From contig RDOE01000011.1 of the NCBI GenBank assembly GCA_011364975.1, positions 1 through 59,427 on the forward strand: 59,427 nt of DNA. Direction: 5' to 3'. Of the stretch, positions 25,043-35,270 are shown piece after piece. Within the stretch, counting starts at the first letter, position 1; each line of letters opens with the position of its first letter. The notes below the pieces were generated by a model that was not told where the DNA came from, made no database searches, and saw only the letters and a list, made by a program, of their open reading frames with translations. A program made the translations under genes and the position numbers. The stretch comes from Promethearchaeota archaeon (lineage in GTDB: Archaea > Asgardarchaeota > Lokiarchaeia > Sigyniarchaeales > SOKP01).

Positions 25043-26425
25043 TTGATACTTTTGGATATACCATTATTGATATTGCTTTTTATTCTATTTGCCTTTATCA
25101 TAGCTAGCTATACAATTAAGGATTTAGACTTTGTCGCTATTTCTCTATTATGCATGTTCTTTGGAGCATTAATAACTGGATTAAAAACAGGATTTGAAAT
25201 TGGAACCTTTGTAGGATTTATTGAATGGGATGCTATAATCGTAATTTTAAGTATGAGTATTATAACCAAAATCGCTCAAGATTCTAATGTGTTAGAATAT
25301 GTTGCAGTAAAGCTTTTCAAACTTTCGAAAGGGAATCGCTCTTTATTTTTATATCTCCTTTGTGTAATAACTACTCTTTTAGCAGCAATTATTACTGATG
25401 TGGTAGTTGTACTGATTTTAGCCCCTGTAGTTGTAAGACTTTGCCATTTTCTTAAAATTAGAGCAGGTACCTATCTTCTTGGGATGACCATATGCATCAA
25501 TATAGGCTCTATTATTACCCCTTTTTCGAGTGGTGAAAATATTATCATTTCAGATGCGTTCAAATTAAATACTATATATTTCATAGAAAATTATTGGATA
25601 TTCTCTTTCTTCCTATTATTTGCAACTATATACATAATTGAGAGGTTCATTTTATCTAAAGAACCTGAGATCGAAGAAGAACAAAAAAGATTTGTTTTGG
25701 ATTTGGTTGATGCGGATATTATGATAAAAAACAAGAAAATGTTTTACTTCAATAGTGTTGCAATTATTATTACTATCGCATTATTCGCAATTTTACCTGT
25801 TTTATATTTAACAGCAATCTTTTCGGCACTTATTCTAGTTTTAGTAAATAAAAATTACACAAAAAAATCTATGAGAGACCTCTTAAAAGATATTGAATGG
25901 GAAATTATATTTTTCTTTATATCCTTATATGTTATCGTAAGAAGTATGGGAATTGCAGGATTTAGAGAAATCTTTACCAATATTCCTTTTGAAATTTTTA
26001 ATCCAATTGCTGTATCATTCATCTTATTAATATTCATTAGTGTCATTTCTGGTTTTGTTGCTAATACACCAACAGCTTTAATATTTATTCCAATAATTGA
26101 TACATTGATAGTTGATTTTGGATTTCCTTCGCTTCCACTATTTTTCTCATTCATAATTGCTATTAACCTTGGTGGAAATTTGATTCCACAGGGTGCGGCT
26201 GCTGATATGATGACTCTAAAGGTAGCTCAAGATTCTGGAGTAGAAAATTTAGGATATAAGAGGCTTCTAAAAACTGGCGCTTTATTTGCATTTATCCATA
26301 TAGCATTTGCCTTATTTTATCTACTGATAATAATTAATCCACTATTTTCAATCTTATTTATAATAGCGATTTTAACTCTGGTTGTCTTGATAGTACTACC
26401 ATACTTGAGAAGATATAAAAAATAA
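25043..26425 (+). CDS. ArsB/NhaD-type ion transporter
   Basis: A 460-residue membrane protein with about eleven hydrophobic helices of the ion-transporter superfamily that includes ArsB, NhaD and SLC13-like carriers. Characteristic are TDVVVVLILAPVVVRL, the NIGSIITPFSSGENIIISDA loop in the first half and IAINLGGNLIPQGAAADMMT with its pseudo-symmetric counterpart in the second. The start is TTG at 25043, or TTG at 25052. It may move sodium, arsenite or organic anions; the loops NIGSIITPFSSGEN fit the ArsB/NhaD group best. Convergent with gdh by a 12-base gap. Confidence 0.85.
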   Translation: MILLDIPLLILLFILFAFIIASYTIKDLDFVAISLLCMFFGALITGLKTGFEIGTFVGFIEWDAIIVILSMSIITKIAQDSNVLEYVAVKLFKLSKGNRSLFLYLLCVITTLLAAIITDVVVVLILAPVVVRLCHFLKIRAGTYLLGMTICINIGSIITPFSSGENIIISDAFKLNTIYFIENYWIFSFFLLFATIYIIERFILSKEPEIEEEQKRFVLDLVDADIMIKNKKMFYFNSVAIIITIALFAILPVLYLTAIFSALILVLVNKNYTKKSMRDLLKDIEWEIIFFFISLYVIVRSMGIAGFREIFTNIPFEIFNPIAVSFILLIFISVISGFVANTPTALIFIPIIDTLIVDFGFPSLPLFFSFIIAINLGGNLIPQGAAADMMTLKVAQDSGVENLGYKRLLKTGALFAFIHIAFALFYLLIIINPLFSILFIIAILTLVVLIVLPYLRRYKK

Positions 26426-26437
26426 GGAATAAAGAAA

Positions 26438-27706
26438 TTAAGGAAAAACTCCTCTTAATTCTATTGCTCTCGCTATACGAGATACAGCTATAATATATGC
26501 TGCTGTGCGAAGGGGAATCTTTCTCTCTTGAGAAATTTGATATGTTTCTTCAAACGCTTCTATAATTATCCTTTTTAACTCTTCATTAATTCTATCAAGT
26601 TTCCAAAAATAAGAATGAATATCTTGAATATATTCAAAATATGATACACAAACACCTCCGCTATTTGCTAGGATGTCAGGTAATACATGTATTCCTTTTT
26701 TATATAATATTTTATCAGCTTCAGGGGTTGTAGGACCATTTGCTCCTTCAACGATTATTTTACATTTTATCTTTTCAGCATTTTTATCTGTAATTTGGTT
26801 TTCTATTGCAGAAGGTATTAACACATCACATTTAGAAGTTAGTAATTCATCATTTGAAATGAGTTTATAATTATTATCCTTATAATCTTTTAAATAATTA
26901 CCCTCTTTTGTCCATTTTAATAATTTCTCAATATTTAATCCATCTCCACAATAAAGACCAGTCGATATGTCAGATATTGCCAATATCTTACATCCATGAT
27001 TATATAATAGTTCTGCAATCGTCCCTCCAACATTACCAAATCCTTGAACAATAATGGATAAATCTTTTAATTTTAAATTAAGTTTCTCACACAATGCTTG
27101 GAGTACAAAGTACAATCCCATACCTGTGGCTGGTTCTCTCCCTACTGAACCACCTATTTCGATAGGTTTTCCTGTTACAACTCCAGGTACAGATCTACCC
27201 TTTTGCATAGAATACACATCCATTATCCAAGCCATGATTTGTGCATTTGTATTTACATCTGGTGCTGGAATATCAATATCAGGGCCTATAATATTGATAA
27301 TTTCTGCTGTATAGCGACGTGTGAGCCTTTCCAACTCTGCTTTGGATAACTTCTTTGGATCAACACATACACCTCCTTTAGCTCCACCCAATGGGAGATT
27401 AAGAAGTGAGGTTTTCCATGTCATCCACGTAGCTAATGCCTTAACCTCATCTAAATACACATGAGGAGAATACCTTATACCTCCTTTTCCCGGACCTCGA
27501 ACAGTAGAATGATGAACTCGATATCCTTCAAAAATTTTGATTGAACCATCATCCATCTTTATCGGAATTGATACTATAAGAGCTCTTTCTATTCTCTTAA
27601 GATATTCTGTAATATTAGGATCAAGTTTCATTTCTTTAGCCACAATATCAATTTGGGTTTTTGCTACTTCATAAGGGTTTATTTCTTCAACCATTTTTAT
27701 ATTCAC
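26438..27706 (-). CDS. gdhA: Glutamate dehydrogenase, copy 1
   Basis: Interconverts glutamate and 2-oxoglutarate plus ammonia with NAD(P). It has the substrate-binding [11 protein letters not shown], the catalytic-lysine motif [27 protein letters not shown], the Rossmann VQGFGNVGG and the terminal ANSGGVCVSYFEYIQ. Length (422) is standard for the hexameric archaeal enzyme. It is transcribed away from a second gdh across a 216-base gap. Cofactor choice cannot be decided by eye; the residue after the second Rossmann strand is an acidic DIS, which favours NAD(H). Gene symbol used for the family. Confidence 0.95.
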   Translation of the reverse strand: MNIKMVEEINPYEVAKTQIDIVAKEMKLDPNITEYLKRIERALIVSIPIKMDDGSIKIFEGYRVHHSTVRGPGKGGIRYSPHVYLDEVKALATWMTWKTSLLNLPLGGAKGGVCVDPKKLSKAELERLTRRYTAEIINIIGPDIDIPAPDVNTNAQIMAWIMDVYSMQKGRSVPGVVTGKPIEIGGSVGREPATGMGLYFVLQALCEKLNLKLKDLSIIVQGFGNVGGTIAELLYNHGCKILAISDISTGLYCGDGLNIEKLLKWTKEGNYLKDYKDNNYKLISNDELLTSKCDVLIPSAIENQITDKNAEKIKCKIIVEGANGPTTPEADKILYKKGIHVLPDILANSGGVCVSYFEYIQDIHSYFWKLDRINEELKRIIIEAFEETYQISQERKIPLRTAAYIIAVSRIARAIELRGVFP

Positions 27707-27922
27707 CTATTAGAATTTTTAATTAGTATCCACATTTAATTAACAAGAAGTACAAGGTTGAATATAATCAATTTATTAAATTTTTTTTTGTTTTTGAAAA
27801 AGCTTTGGGGATATTTTTCCCAAGAAAATTTAAAATTTGTTCAAACATAACCCTAATTTATTATCAAAAAGTGAAAAATGTTAACTTTTTAAAATAACTA
27901 TCTCCGCTGAGTAAATGAAATT

Positions 27923-29173
27923 ATGACAGAAAATTTAGATCCGTTTAGTATTTCTCAGAAGCAACTTTATGAAGCATGTAAAATCAAGGGATATGATACC
28001 CAGATTTACGAAACACTTAGTGTACCTGAAAGATTTGTTGAAGTTAAAATTACGATGAAAATGGATAATGGTACTATAAAAACGTTCAAGGGATTTAGAT
28101 CACAATATAATACAGCACGTGGTCCAGGTAAGGGAGGAATTCGCTGGCATCCAGAAGAAAGTGCTTCATTGGTAAAAGCATTAAGTGCGTGGATGACATG
28201 GAAAACGGCTTGTGTTGATATCCCTCTAGGGGGTGCTAAAGGAGGGATTATATGTGATCCTAAGGGAATGAGTAGTCGTGAACTTGAAACATTAGCCCGA
28301 AGTTATATTCGACAACTTGCTGATGTTCTCGGTCCAAATGTGGATGTTCCCGCCCCAGATGTATATACTAACCCACAAATAATGGCTTGGATGATGGATG
28401 AATATGAAAAAATAACACGAAAGCATGTACCTTCAATTATTACGGGTAAGCCATTACCTTTAGGAGGCAGTGCTGGGCGTTCTATAGCAACTGCACAAGG
28501 GGGGGTTTATACAATTAGAGAAGCAGCTAAAGATATAGGTTTAAATCTTAATGGTGCAAAAGTCGCAGTACAAGGATACGGTAATGCGGGTTCTTGGGCT
28601 GCTAAATTACTTCATGATGAATTTGGTTGTACCATAATTGCTGTTTCTGATTCAAGAGGAGGGATATATGCTAAGGAGGGGCTTAATCCACATAAAGCGG
28701 CAGAACACAAAGAAAATACAAGATCGGTGATTGGATTAAAAGGGACTGAAGAGATTACAAATGAAGACTTATTAGAATTAGAATGTGATATTCTTATTCC
28801 TGCAGCATTAGAAAATGTAATTACCCATGAAAACGCACAAAATATAAAAACCAAAATTATTTGTGAACTAGCAAATGGTCCTACTACACCTTATGCTGAC
28901 GATCTTTTATTCGATAACAATATCCTTGTGATTCCCGATTTCTTAGCAAACGCAGGTGGTGTAACAGTTTCATATTTCGAAATGGTTCAAGGATATTATC
29001 TTTATTTTTGGACAGAAAAAGAAGTGTTTGCAGCACTTGATAGGGTAATGACAAATGCATATCGCTCCACTATCGAAGAAGCCAAAAAGTATAACACCCA
29101 TAATAGAATGGGTGCTTATAGTATATCTGTTGAACGCGTACTAGAGGCTATGAAATTAAGAGGTTGGATATAA
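27923..29173 (+). CDS. gdhA: Glutamate dehydrogenase, copy 2
   Basis: A paralogue of the gene at 26438-27706 with the same motifs: [51 protein letters not shown] and [15 protein letters not shown]. At 416 residues it is full length. The two copies differ throughout, so this is an old duplication or separate acquisition. After the second Rossmann strand it has SDSRGGI, where copy 1 has SDISTGL; the Arg may favour NADP. The two genes diverge from one 216-base region that probably holds both promoters. Opposed cofactor use could let one assimilate and the other deaminate. Confidence 0.95.
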   Translation: MTENLDPFSISQKQLYEACKIKGYDTQIYETLSVPERFVEVKITMKMDNGTIKTFKGFRSQYNTARGPGKGGIRWHPEESASLVKALSAWMTWKTACVDIPLGGAKGGIICDPKGMSSRELETLARSYIRQLADVLGPNVDVPAPDVYTNPQIMAWMMDEYEKITRKHVPSIITGKPLPLGGSAGRSIATAQGGVYTIREAAKDIGLNLNGAKVAVQGYGNAGSWAAKLLHDEFGCTIIAVSDSRGGIYAKEGLNPHKAAEHKENTRSVIGLKGTEEITNEDLLELECDILIPAALENVITHENAQNIKTKIICELANGPTTPYADDLLFDNNILVIPDFLANAGGVTVSYFEMVQGYYLYFWTEKEVFAALDRVMTNAYRSTIEEAKKYNTHNRMGAYSISVERVLEAMKLRGWI

Positions 29174-29429
29174 ATTATATATCAACACCCATTATCTTTT
29201 CTATTTAATTTTTTTACATTTTTTTTCGAATTAACCATTACTTAACCGATAATAAATTAAATTATTAAGTTTATACAATAACTTTGTTAATCCAATTTTA
29301 ACTTTATATATGAAATTTCGTTTATTTTTAAAATTAAAGGAAATGATCCTATATATTTTATGTTGATAATATTAATTAATTGTAGATTTTATTGATTAAT
29401 TATAAATTGCAGTTTTCAGATGATAGCTT

Positions 29430-30989
29430 TTGGATAAAATTGGTATTATGGATCTGGGATCACAATATACACACCTTATCGCTCGACGAATTAGAGAATT
29501 GGGAATTTATTCTGAAATTTTACCATATAATGTCTCGCTTCAGGAATTAAGAACTCTATCTCCTAAAGGGATAATATTATCTGGTGGCCCAAATAGTGTA
29601 TATGAATTAAATAGTCCAAAATTACCATCAAGATTCTTTAATTTTATAAGGGAAGAGCAAATTCCTGTTTTAGGAATCTGTTATGGGCTACATCTAATTG
29701 TTCATCAACTTAATGGAGAAATTGAAGCTCATGATAAAAAGGAATATGGAAAAGTAGAATTAGATATTTTAGATATTGATGAGCTTTTCCATACATTAGA
29801 TTCTCCTCAAATTGTGTGGATGTCCCACGGAGATCAAGTAAAATCTTTACCACTTGGGTTTAAAATTCTTGCTAAGACAAACAATTGTCCGATTGCAGCT
29901 TATAAAAGTCAAGATTCCTTATTTTATGGAGTACAATTTCACCCGGAAGTTGCACATACCCCAAATGGAAAAATAATCTTAAAAAATTTTATTGAAAGAG
30001 TTGTAAAAGCAAAAAAAGGATGGATTCTTGAGGATTGGATTGAGCAATCGATTGAACAAATAAAGATGACAGTTGGTTCTAAAAATAGGGTGATCTTGGG
30101 ACTAAGTGGTGGTGTAGATTCCTCAGTTGTAGCACTTTTATTACATAAAGCGATAGGAGATAGACTGCATAGTATTTTCGTAAATAATGGTGTATTGAGA
30201 AAAAATGAAGTGGATGAAGTCCAGGAAATCTTCAAGAATAAATTAGGATTCAAAAATTTTCATTTCATTGATGCTGAAGACTATTTCTTAAATAAGTTAA
30301 AAAATATTAGTGATCCTGAAGAAAAGCGAAGAATAATCGGTCATTCATTCATCGAGGTATTTGAAAACCAAACTAAAGAGTTAGAAAAGAAATATCCGGA
30401 TATAAAATTCTTAGCTCAAGGCACAATATATCCAGACAGAGTTGAAACAAGCACAACCAGCGATACGTCATCAAAGATAAAGTCACATCATAACTTAACC
30501 TTGCCTGAAAATATGAGTCTTAAAATTATTGAACCATTAAGGGATTTATATAAGGACGAAGTGCGGAAAATTGGCTTAAAATTAGGTTTACCGGCAGAAA
30601 TTATACAGCGTCATCCTTTTCCAGGTCCGGGATTAGCTGTTAGAATAGTTGGTCCAATTGATAAACAAAAGCTTGAAATTTTACGGAATGCTGATGAAAT
30701 TCTTATTGAAGAAATTAAAAAGGCTATGTTATATGATTCATTATGGCAAGCATTTTGTGTCTTTTTACCTTTAAAAACTGTTGGTGTTATGGGTGATTAT
30801 CGCACATATGAATATATATGCTCTATAAGAATCGTGGAATCTTTAGATGCCATGACGGCAAATTTTGCGAAGTTAAATTGGGATTTATTGGAGAAAATCA
30901 GTTCAAGAATCGTAAACGAAGTTAAAGGGATAAACAGGGTTGTATATGACATTTCTAACAAACCTCCAAGTACTATTGAATATGAATAA
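29430..30989 (+). CDS. guaA: GMP synthase (glutamine-hydrolysing), fused two-domain form
   Basis: Makes GMP from XMP, ATP and glutamine. Residues 1-190: class I amidotransferase with catalytic C84 (GICYG) and the H..E dyad in QFHPEV. Residues 205-400: ATP pyrophosphatase with LGLSGGVDSSV. C-terminal dimerisation domain: RHPFPGPGLAVRI and ending KPPSTIEYE. It is 519 residues long, starting with TTG at 29430. Many archaea have this enzyme as two separate genes; the single-chain form is bacterial and eukaryotic type, which hints at a transferred gene. Confidence 0.96.
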   Translation: MDKIGIMDLGSQYTHLIARRIRELGIYSEILPYNVSLQELRTLSPKGIILSGGPNSVYELNSPKLPSRFFNFIREEQIPVLGICYGLHLIVHQLNGEIEAHDKKEYGKVELDILDIDELFHTLDSPQIVWMSHGDQVKSLPLGFKILAKTNNCPIAAYKSQDSLFYGVQFHPEVAHTPNGKIILKNFIERVVKAKKGWILEDWIEQSIEQIKMTVGSKNRVILGLSGGVDSSVVALLLHKAIGDRLHSIFVNNGVLRKNEVDEVQEIFKNKLGFKNFHFIDAEDYFLNKLKNISDPEEKRRIIGHSFIEVFENQTKELEKKYPDIKFLAQGTIYPDRVETSTTSDTSSKIKSHHNLTLPENMSLKIIEPLRDLYKDEVRKIGLKLGLPAEIIQRHPFPGPGLAVRIVGPIDKQKLEILRNADEILIEEIKKAMLYDSLWQAFCVFLPLKTVGVMGDYRTYEYICSIRIVESLDAMTANFAKLNWDLLEKISSRIVNEVKGINRVVYDISNKPPSTIEYE

Positions 30990-31082
30990 CTGATTTTATC
31001 TTTTTATAACACTAATGTTTTATTTCTAATAGATTTTAATTGCTAATTTTATTAAATAACTTATAATTTATGATTTATTCAA

Positions 31083-32885
31083 ATGATAGTTATGAAAGAA
31101 GAAGAGATTGCGTGGGATTTAAGTCATTTATTTAAAAATCAAAATGATCCCAGAATTGATGAAGTAATTCAACATTTAGAAAAGAAAGCGGATCAGTTTG
31201 TTGAAAATTATAAGGGTAAAATAAAATCACCAGATTTTAAAGCAAAAGATTTACTTTATTTATTTCAGCAACAAGAAGCATTTGAAGCTAATATGGATGA
31301 GTTAATGACTTATGCATATATTCTATATGATGCTAATATGAATATTCCCGAATCCGAAACATTGAAAAATAAGACAGTTCAATTTGCTACGGAATTATCT
31401 CAAAAATTGACATTCTTAGAATTAGAAGTTGGTAAGTTTGTATATCAAAATGAAGAGTTATATAAAGATCCTCTACTTAAAAATTACAAGCATTATCTTG
31501 AAAAAGTAAGAAGAAAAGTTCCCCACTTACTTTCAGAGTTAGAAGAACAATTGATATTAGAAAAAGATCAATTTGGAATTATGCAATGGAGTCAGTTACA
31601 GGGTAAATGGTTAGGAACCAGAAAATTTAAAGTTATGGTAGAAGGAGAAGAAAAAATATTATCATACAATGATGCAAATAGTCTACTAAGTCATCCGGAC
31701 AGAAATACAAGAATATCAGCCGATAAATCAATTTATGCCACTTTAGGAAAAGATGAATATATTTTTTCAACGGCGTTAAGAAATATTTGTGCAGATTGGA
31801 TGAAAACCGTTGAAAGAAGGCATTATGACAACGCAATTCATGATAGCTTAATAATAAATGATTCATCACACCAAATTATCAAAAGCTTGATGGAAACAGT
31901 TGAAAAAAATGTAGATGTTTATAGAAGGTACATGCATTTAAAAGCTAAACTTCTCAATCTACCTAAATTAAATTATGCTGATGTTCTCGCTCCACTTCTC
32001 GAAACTCCAAAAAAGGTATACTCATGGCAAGAAACTAAAAAATTAATTCTTGAAGCCTATGAAAAATTTGACACGGAATTTTCACATTATGCAAGAGAGA
32101 TGTTTGATAAAAATCATATAGATGCAAGTACCAGAGATGGAAAACGAAATGGTGCTTATTGTTCTTCATGGTATAACGGAAAATCAGCATTTATATTAAT
32201 GAATTATACAGGTCAATTGCGAGAAATTTCAACATTAGCTCATGAAATGGGTCATGCCATACATGATTATCTAGCTATGAAGAATCAAACCTATTTTAAT
32301 CTCCATCCGGGATATACTGTCGCTGAATGTGCTTCTATTTTTGGGGAATTGTTACTAACGGATTTATTATTAGAAACCTCTGAATCAGATGTAATAAAAA
32401 AGACGATTTTAGCTAATTTACTTGATGAAGCAGGTATGGCTGTTTTTCAGGTAAGTGCAAGATTCTGGTTTGAGCAAAATTTATATGACGCTATAACTCG
32501 CAAAGAATATTTAGATGGTCAAACAATATGTAAATCCTGGGTTAATGGAAGAGATAAAATTTATGGTGATTCAGTGGATTTTCTTGATGAGCTTATTTGG
32601 GAATGGACTATGAAACCTCATTATTTTAGGGTAGGCCTAAGATTTTATAATTATCCTTATGTTTATGCTCAGTTGTTTGTATATGCATTGTATCAGAAGT
32701 ACAAGACTGAAGGAAAATCCTTTATTCCTAAATTTAAGAAGCTTTTGAGTTCTGGTGGTAGCTTATCTCCAGAAGAGTTAGGTAAGATTGTTGGTTTAGA
32801 TATTTCAAAACCAGAATTTTGGGAATTAGGGATAAAACAATATGAAGAATTTGTAAATCAATTGGAAAAATTGATTAAAACATAA
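31083..32885 (+). CDS. pepF: Oligoendopeptidase F-like M3 metallopeptidase
   Basis: A cytoplasmic zinc peptidase cutting short peptides. The HExxH motif is HEMGHAIHDYLA at about 391-402, followed by the third ligand Glu in the helix AECASIFGELLLTD. Length (600) and the N-terminal helical domain are typical of PepF. ATG at 31083 or M4 at 31092. No signal peptide. It follows guaA by 93 bases but has its own AT-rich upstream region. The family is common in bacteria and found in many archaea. Confidence 0.94.
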   Translation: MIVMKEEEIAWDLSHLFKNQNDPRIDEVIQHLEKKADQFVENYKGKIKSPDFKAKDLLYLFQQQEAFEANMDELMTYAYILYDANMNIPESETLKNKTVQFATELSQKLTFLELEVGKFVYQNEELYKDPLLKNYKHYLEKVRRKVPHLLSELEEQLILEKDQFGIMQWSQLQGKWLGTRKFKVMVEGEEKILSYNDANSLLSHPDRNTRISADKSIYATLGKDEYIFSTALRNICADWMKTVERRHYDNAIHDSLIINDSSHQIIKSLMETVEKNVDVYRRYMHLKAKLLNLPKLNYADVLAPLLETPKKVYSWQETKKLILEAYEKFDTEFSHYAREMFDKNHIDASTRDGKRNGAYCSSWYNGKSAFILMNYTGQLREISTLAHEMGHAIHDYLAMKNQTYFNLHPGYTVAECASIFGELLLTDLLLETSESDVIKKTILANLLDEAGMAVFQVSARFWFEQNLYDAITRKEYLDGQTICKSWVNGRDKIYGDSVDFLDELIWEWTMKPHYFRVGLRFYNYPYVYAQLFVYALYQKYKTEGKSFIPKFKKLLSSGGSLSPEELGKIVGLDISKPEFWELGIKQYEEFVNQLEKLIKT

Positions 32886-32972
32886 CAATCAAATTTTCTT
32901 TTTTTAATTTTATAACTAATAGACCATAAGAATTTCTAAAAAAAGTATAATTAAAAAAAATATAAAAAATAT

Positions 32973-34646
32973 TTATAACATTATTTTTATTTCTTCACCA
33001 AATAGAATCTCTTGAGCCACTTCAAAGGCTATATTATAATCGAAAATCTTTTTTCCTTTTGCCATAGTTGCCATTTCGAATATTTTGCTCTCAATCTTAT
33101 ATTTCAATCTTCCGATATCAAGTGCTCCAATCCCAAAAATACCTGGAATTAATTCATCATTATAAAAATTTGGTTTCATGCCTTCAATTCCATATGGGGG
33201 GACCAAGTTAATATCTACCACTATTTTATTAGGAGGGAGCTGTTTTAATATCTTTTTAGAGATCATTTGAACTCCAGCTTTACCAACTGACCAAATAATA
33301 TCTGCATCTTTTACTAAATTATAGTAATCTTCTTCAGTTTTGGTAACAATACCTTTTATGGGTTCCGACTTTTTTCCTGCCTTTATTGTCAATTCGTTTG
33401 CTAAATTTGTAACATGATCTTCCCTTCGGGAAGAAATTGAAGCACTTGCACCTATTTGAGAAGCAATAATCGCACTAATCTGACCTACTGGCCCTGTACC
33501 CCCAAGAATTGCTATATTTTTATTTCTAATAGTTTCAATATAATGTAATCTCGCAACTTCGATTGTTTTAGCCACAATAGCTGAAGCTGTTGTATGAGCG
33601 CCCCTAGGATCAATAATAACAGAAGATTCAAAGGGTGATACTATGGCATCTAAGACGTTTTTGGCAATTTTATCTGCTTCTTCTACATTAGAACCTCCTA
33701 TGAAATAAACTGTTGGTGCCCCCACTTTTCTAGAAAACATAGCATCTTGAACTAATTTGGTTACTTGATCTGCTGTCATCTTACTATAGGGAATAACAAT
33801 GTCAAATCCCGCATCATAACCCATATTTATGTCAAAAGGAGAGCAATAATCATCTGTATCGAAAAAATGCAATATTTTTTCTTCTCTCTCTCTCTTTTTA
33901 ACTTTAATAGGCATTATTTCTAAAACAGTAGATTTCAAAACATCATCAATAGAATTTGCCTCAGTAAGTCCTTTTACTACTTTTTTCACACTTACCAGTT
34001 CATGCTGAATATTTAATTCATCTGCCAAAAAAACTATTCCATCGAAATTTCTTTTATCACAAATAAATAAACCAGTGATGTTATACTTATCTATCTTTTT
34101 AGCGAGTTCTAAGACTCCCATCATCATCCATGATTCTCGAACTTTAAATTTCATCTCTTCTTCTTCTAATTTGCACTCATCTTTTAAGTATTGCCTCCAT
34201 ACGGTCAATTGCTGAAATCGAAGATCATTATAGTGAACACGGCCCATCTCCTTATACTTTTCAATTTCGTCAGAAAATTTTTTTAATAACTCTTTCTTAT
34301 TTAATAGCGGAGATGAGATATGATTTAAAGCATATTCTGGAATACCTACCATGTTATAAAGTATTCCTTCCCTCTTAAAAATGCTTACAAATTCATCCTC
34401 ATCATCCACCATTGCCTCACTTTCTCTTAATCCTTTATCTTCAGCAGCAAAATCAGGCTGGTATTGCTTAATTAATCCTTTAATAAAGTCCATGTACTCT
34501 CTTGAAATGAAATATAGATCATCGATTATTCCATTTTCCTGCTTGGGTTTTTGAACAGACCAGTCCACAGGAAACTCACTTTCTACTAAAATTATTTTTA
34601 ATTTCTTATTTTTTAATGGCTTTAATTCCAAAACTTGCATATTCAA
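32973..34646 (-). CDS. MtdB-like methylene-H4MPT dehydrogenase fused to an unknown N-terminal domain
   Basis: Residues about 258-557 match NAD(P)-dependent methylene-tetrahydromethanopterin dehydrogenase (MtdB): CSPFDINMGYDAGFDIVIPY, then VTKLVQDAMFSR, DPRGAHTTASAIVA and the Rossmann LGGTGPVGQISA at 381-392. That enzyme oxidises or reduces the C1 unit between methylene and methenyl levels. Normal MtdB is about 290 residues, so about 255 residues are extra. This N-terminal part (LELKPLKNKKLKIILVESEF, later QLTVWRQYLKDE) is also present as the separate protein encoded 6 bases upstream. It does not match a family I know; PDFAAEDKGLRESEA faintly recalls TraB-like proteins. A function joining C1 metabolism to an unknown regulation or channel is inferred. 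Confidence 0.82.
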   Translation of the reverse strand: MNMQVLELKPLKNKKLKIILVESEFPVDWSVQKPKQENGIIDDLYFISREYMDFIKGLIKQYQPDFAAEDKGLRESEAMVDDEDEFVSIFKREGILYNMVGIPEYALNHISSPLLNKKELLKKFSDEIEKYKEMGRVHYNDLRFQQLTVWRQYLKDECKLEEEEMKFKVRESWMMMGVLELAKKIDKYNITGLFICDKRNFDGIVFLADELNIQHELVSVKKVVKGLTEANSIDDVLKSTVLEIMPIKVKKREREEKILHFFDTDDYCSPFDINMGYDAGFDIVIPYSKMTADQVTKLVQDAMFSRKVGAPTVYFIGGSNVEEADKIAKNVLDAIVSPFESSVIIDPRGAHTTASAIVAKTIEVARLHYIETIRNKNIAILGGTGPVGQISAIIASQIGASASISSRREDHVTNLANELTIKAGKKSEPIKGIVTKTEEDYYNLVKDADIIWSVGKAGVQMISKKILKQLPPNKIVVDINLVPPYGIEGMKPNFYNDELIPGIFGIGALDIGRLKYKIESKIFEMATMAKGKKIFDYNIAFEVAQEILFGEEIKIML

Positions 34647-34652
34647 ACTCCT

Positions 34653-35270
34653 TTATGTGATAATTTTGTTTATATTTATGTTATTTAAATCGATTTTTTT
34701 GACTTTGATATTGTAATTTTCAAAAAGTATTTTCAATTCTGAAAATATCTCTTCATGGGTAAAGTGCATAATTGAAAATGCATCGTTTCTAATCATATTA
34801 GCAATATCTAATACTTTTTTTACAATCCACTTAGGTTTTATAGTTAGTTGAATGGATTTTTTTTGAGAATCTATCTCATTTTTTAATAATTCCATCCATA
34901 TCTTCAAACTCTGAGCTTTATAAGAGTCTTCTTTATGTTCATCACAGAGAGTGGCATATTCCATTTCTAACTCATTAATTAACGCCTCCTTTTCAATGAT
35001 GTCTACGGTTAGGAAATCCCTTACATTATCAGGAATATCAATACTGTAATAAGGAATCCAGAATTTATCTAAAAATCGGGAAAGGACGCTTTCATAGCTC
35101 TTTTTTATTTCTTCTTCGTTTAAATCTATAATGGCAAACCGAAATTTTTCTTTTTTCAAAAAGGATTTCAAATTTTTCAATTGCGAATTATCTAATCTCT
35201 GATTTTTATTTCTTATTAAATATAGAGTAATTTTTTTATTTTTTATTGGCTTAATTTCTAAAGTTTCCAT
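34653..35270 (-). CDS. Stand-alone paralogue of the MtdB fusion's N-terminal domain
   Basis: A 205-residue soluble protein. Its start LEIKPIKNKKITLYLIRNK matches LELKPLKNKKLKIILVESE of the next protein. Further along, SLKIWMELLKNE matches QLTVWRQYLKDE, and IKPKWIVKKVLDIANMI matches VRESWMMMGVLELAKKI. So it covers the whole extra domain. The acidic motif AEDKGLRESEA of the long copy is not kept (it has FAIIDLNEEEIKKS). The two genes are 6 bases apart and co-transcribed, this one first. Likely a partner subunit forming hetero-oligomers through like domains. No known family. Confidence 0.75.
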   Translation of the reverse strand: METLEIKPIKNKKITLYLIRNKNQRLDNSQLKNLKSFLKKEKFRFAIIDLNEEEIKKSYESVLSRFLDKFWIPYYSIDIPDNVRDFLTVDIIEKEALINELEMEYATLCDEHKEDSYKAQSLKIWMELLKNEIDSQKKSIQLTIKPKWIVKKVLDIANMIRNDAFSIMHFTHEEIFSELKILFENYNIKVKKIDLNNININKIIT

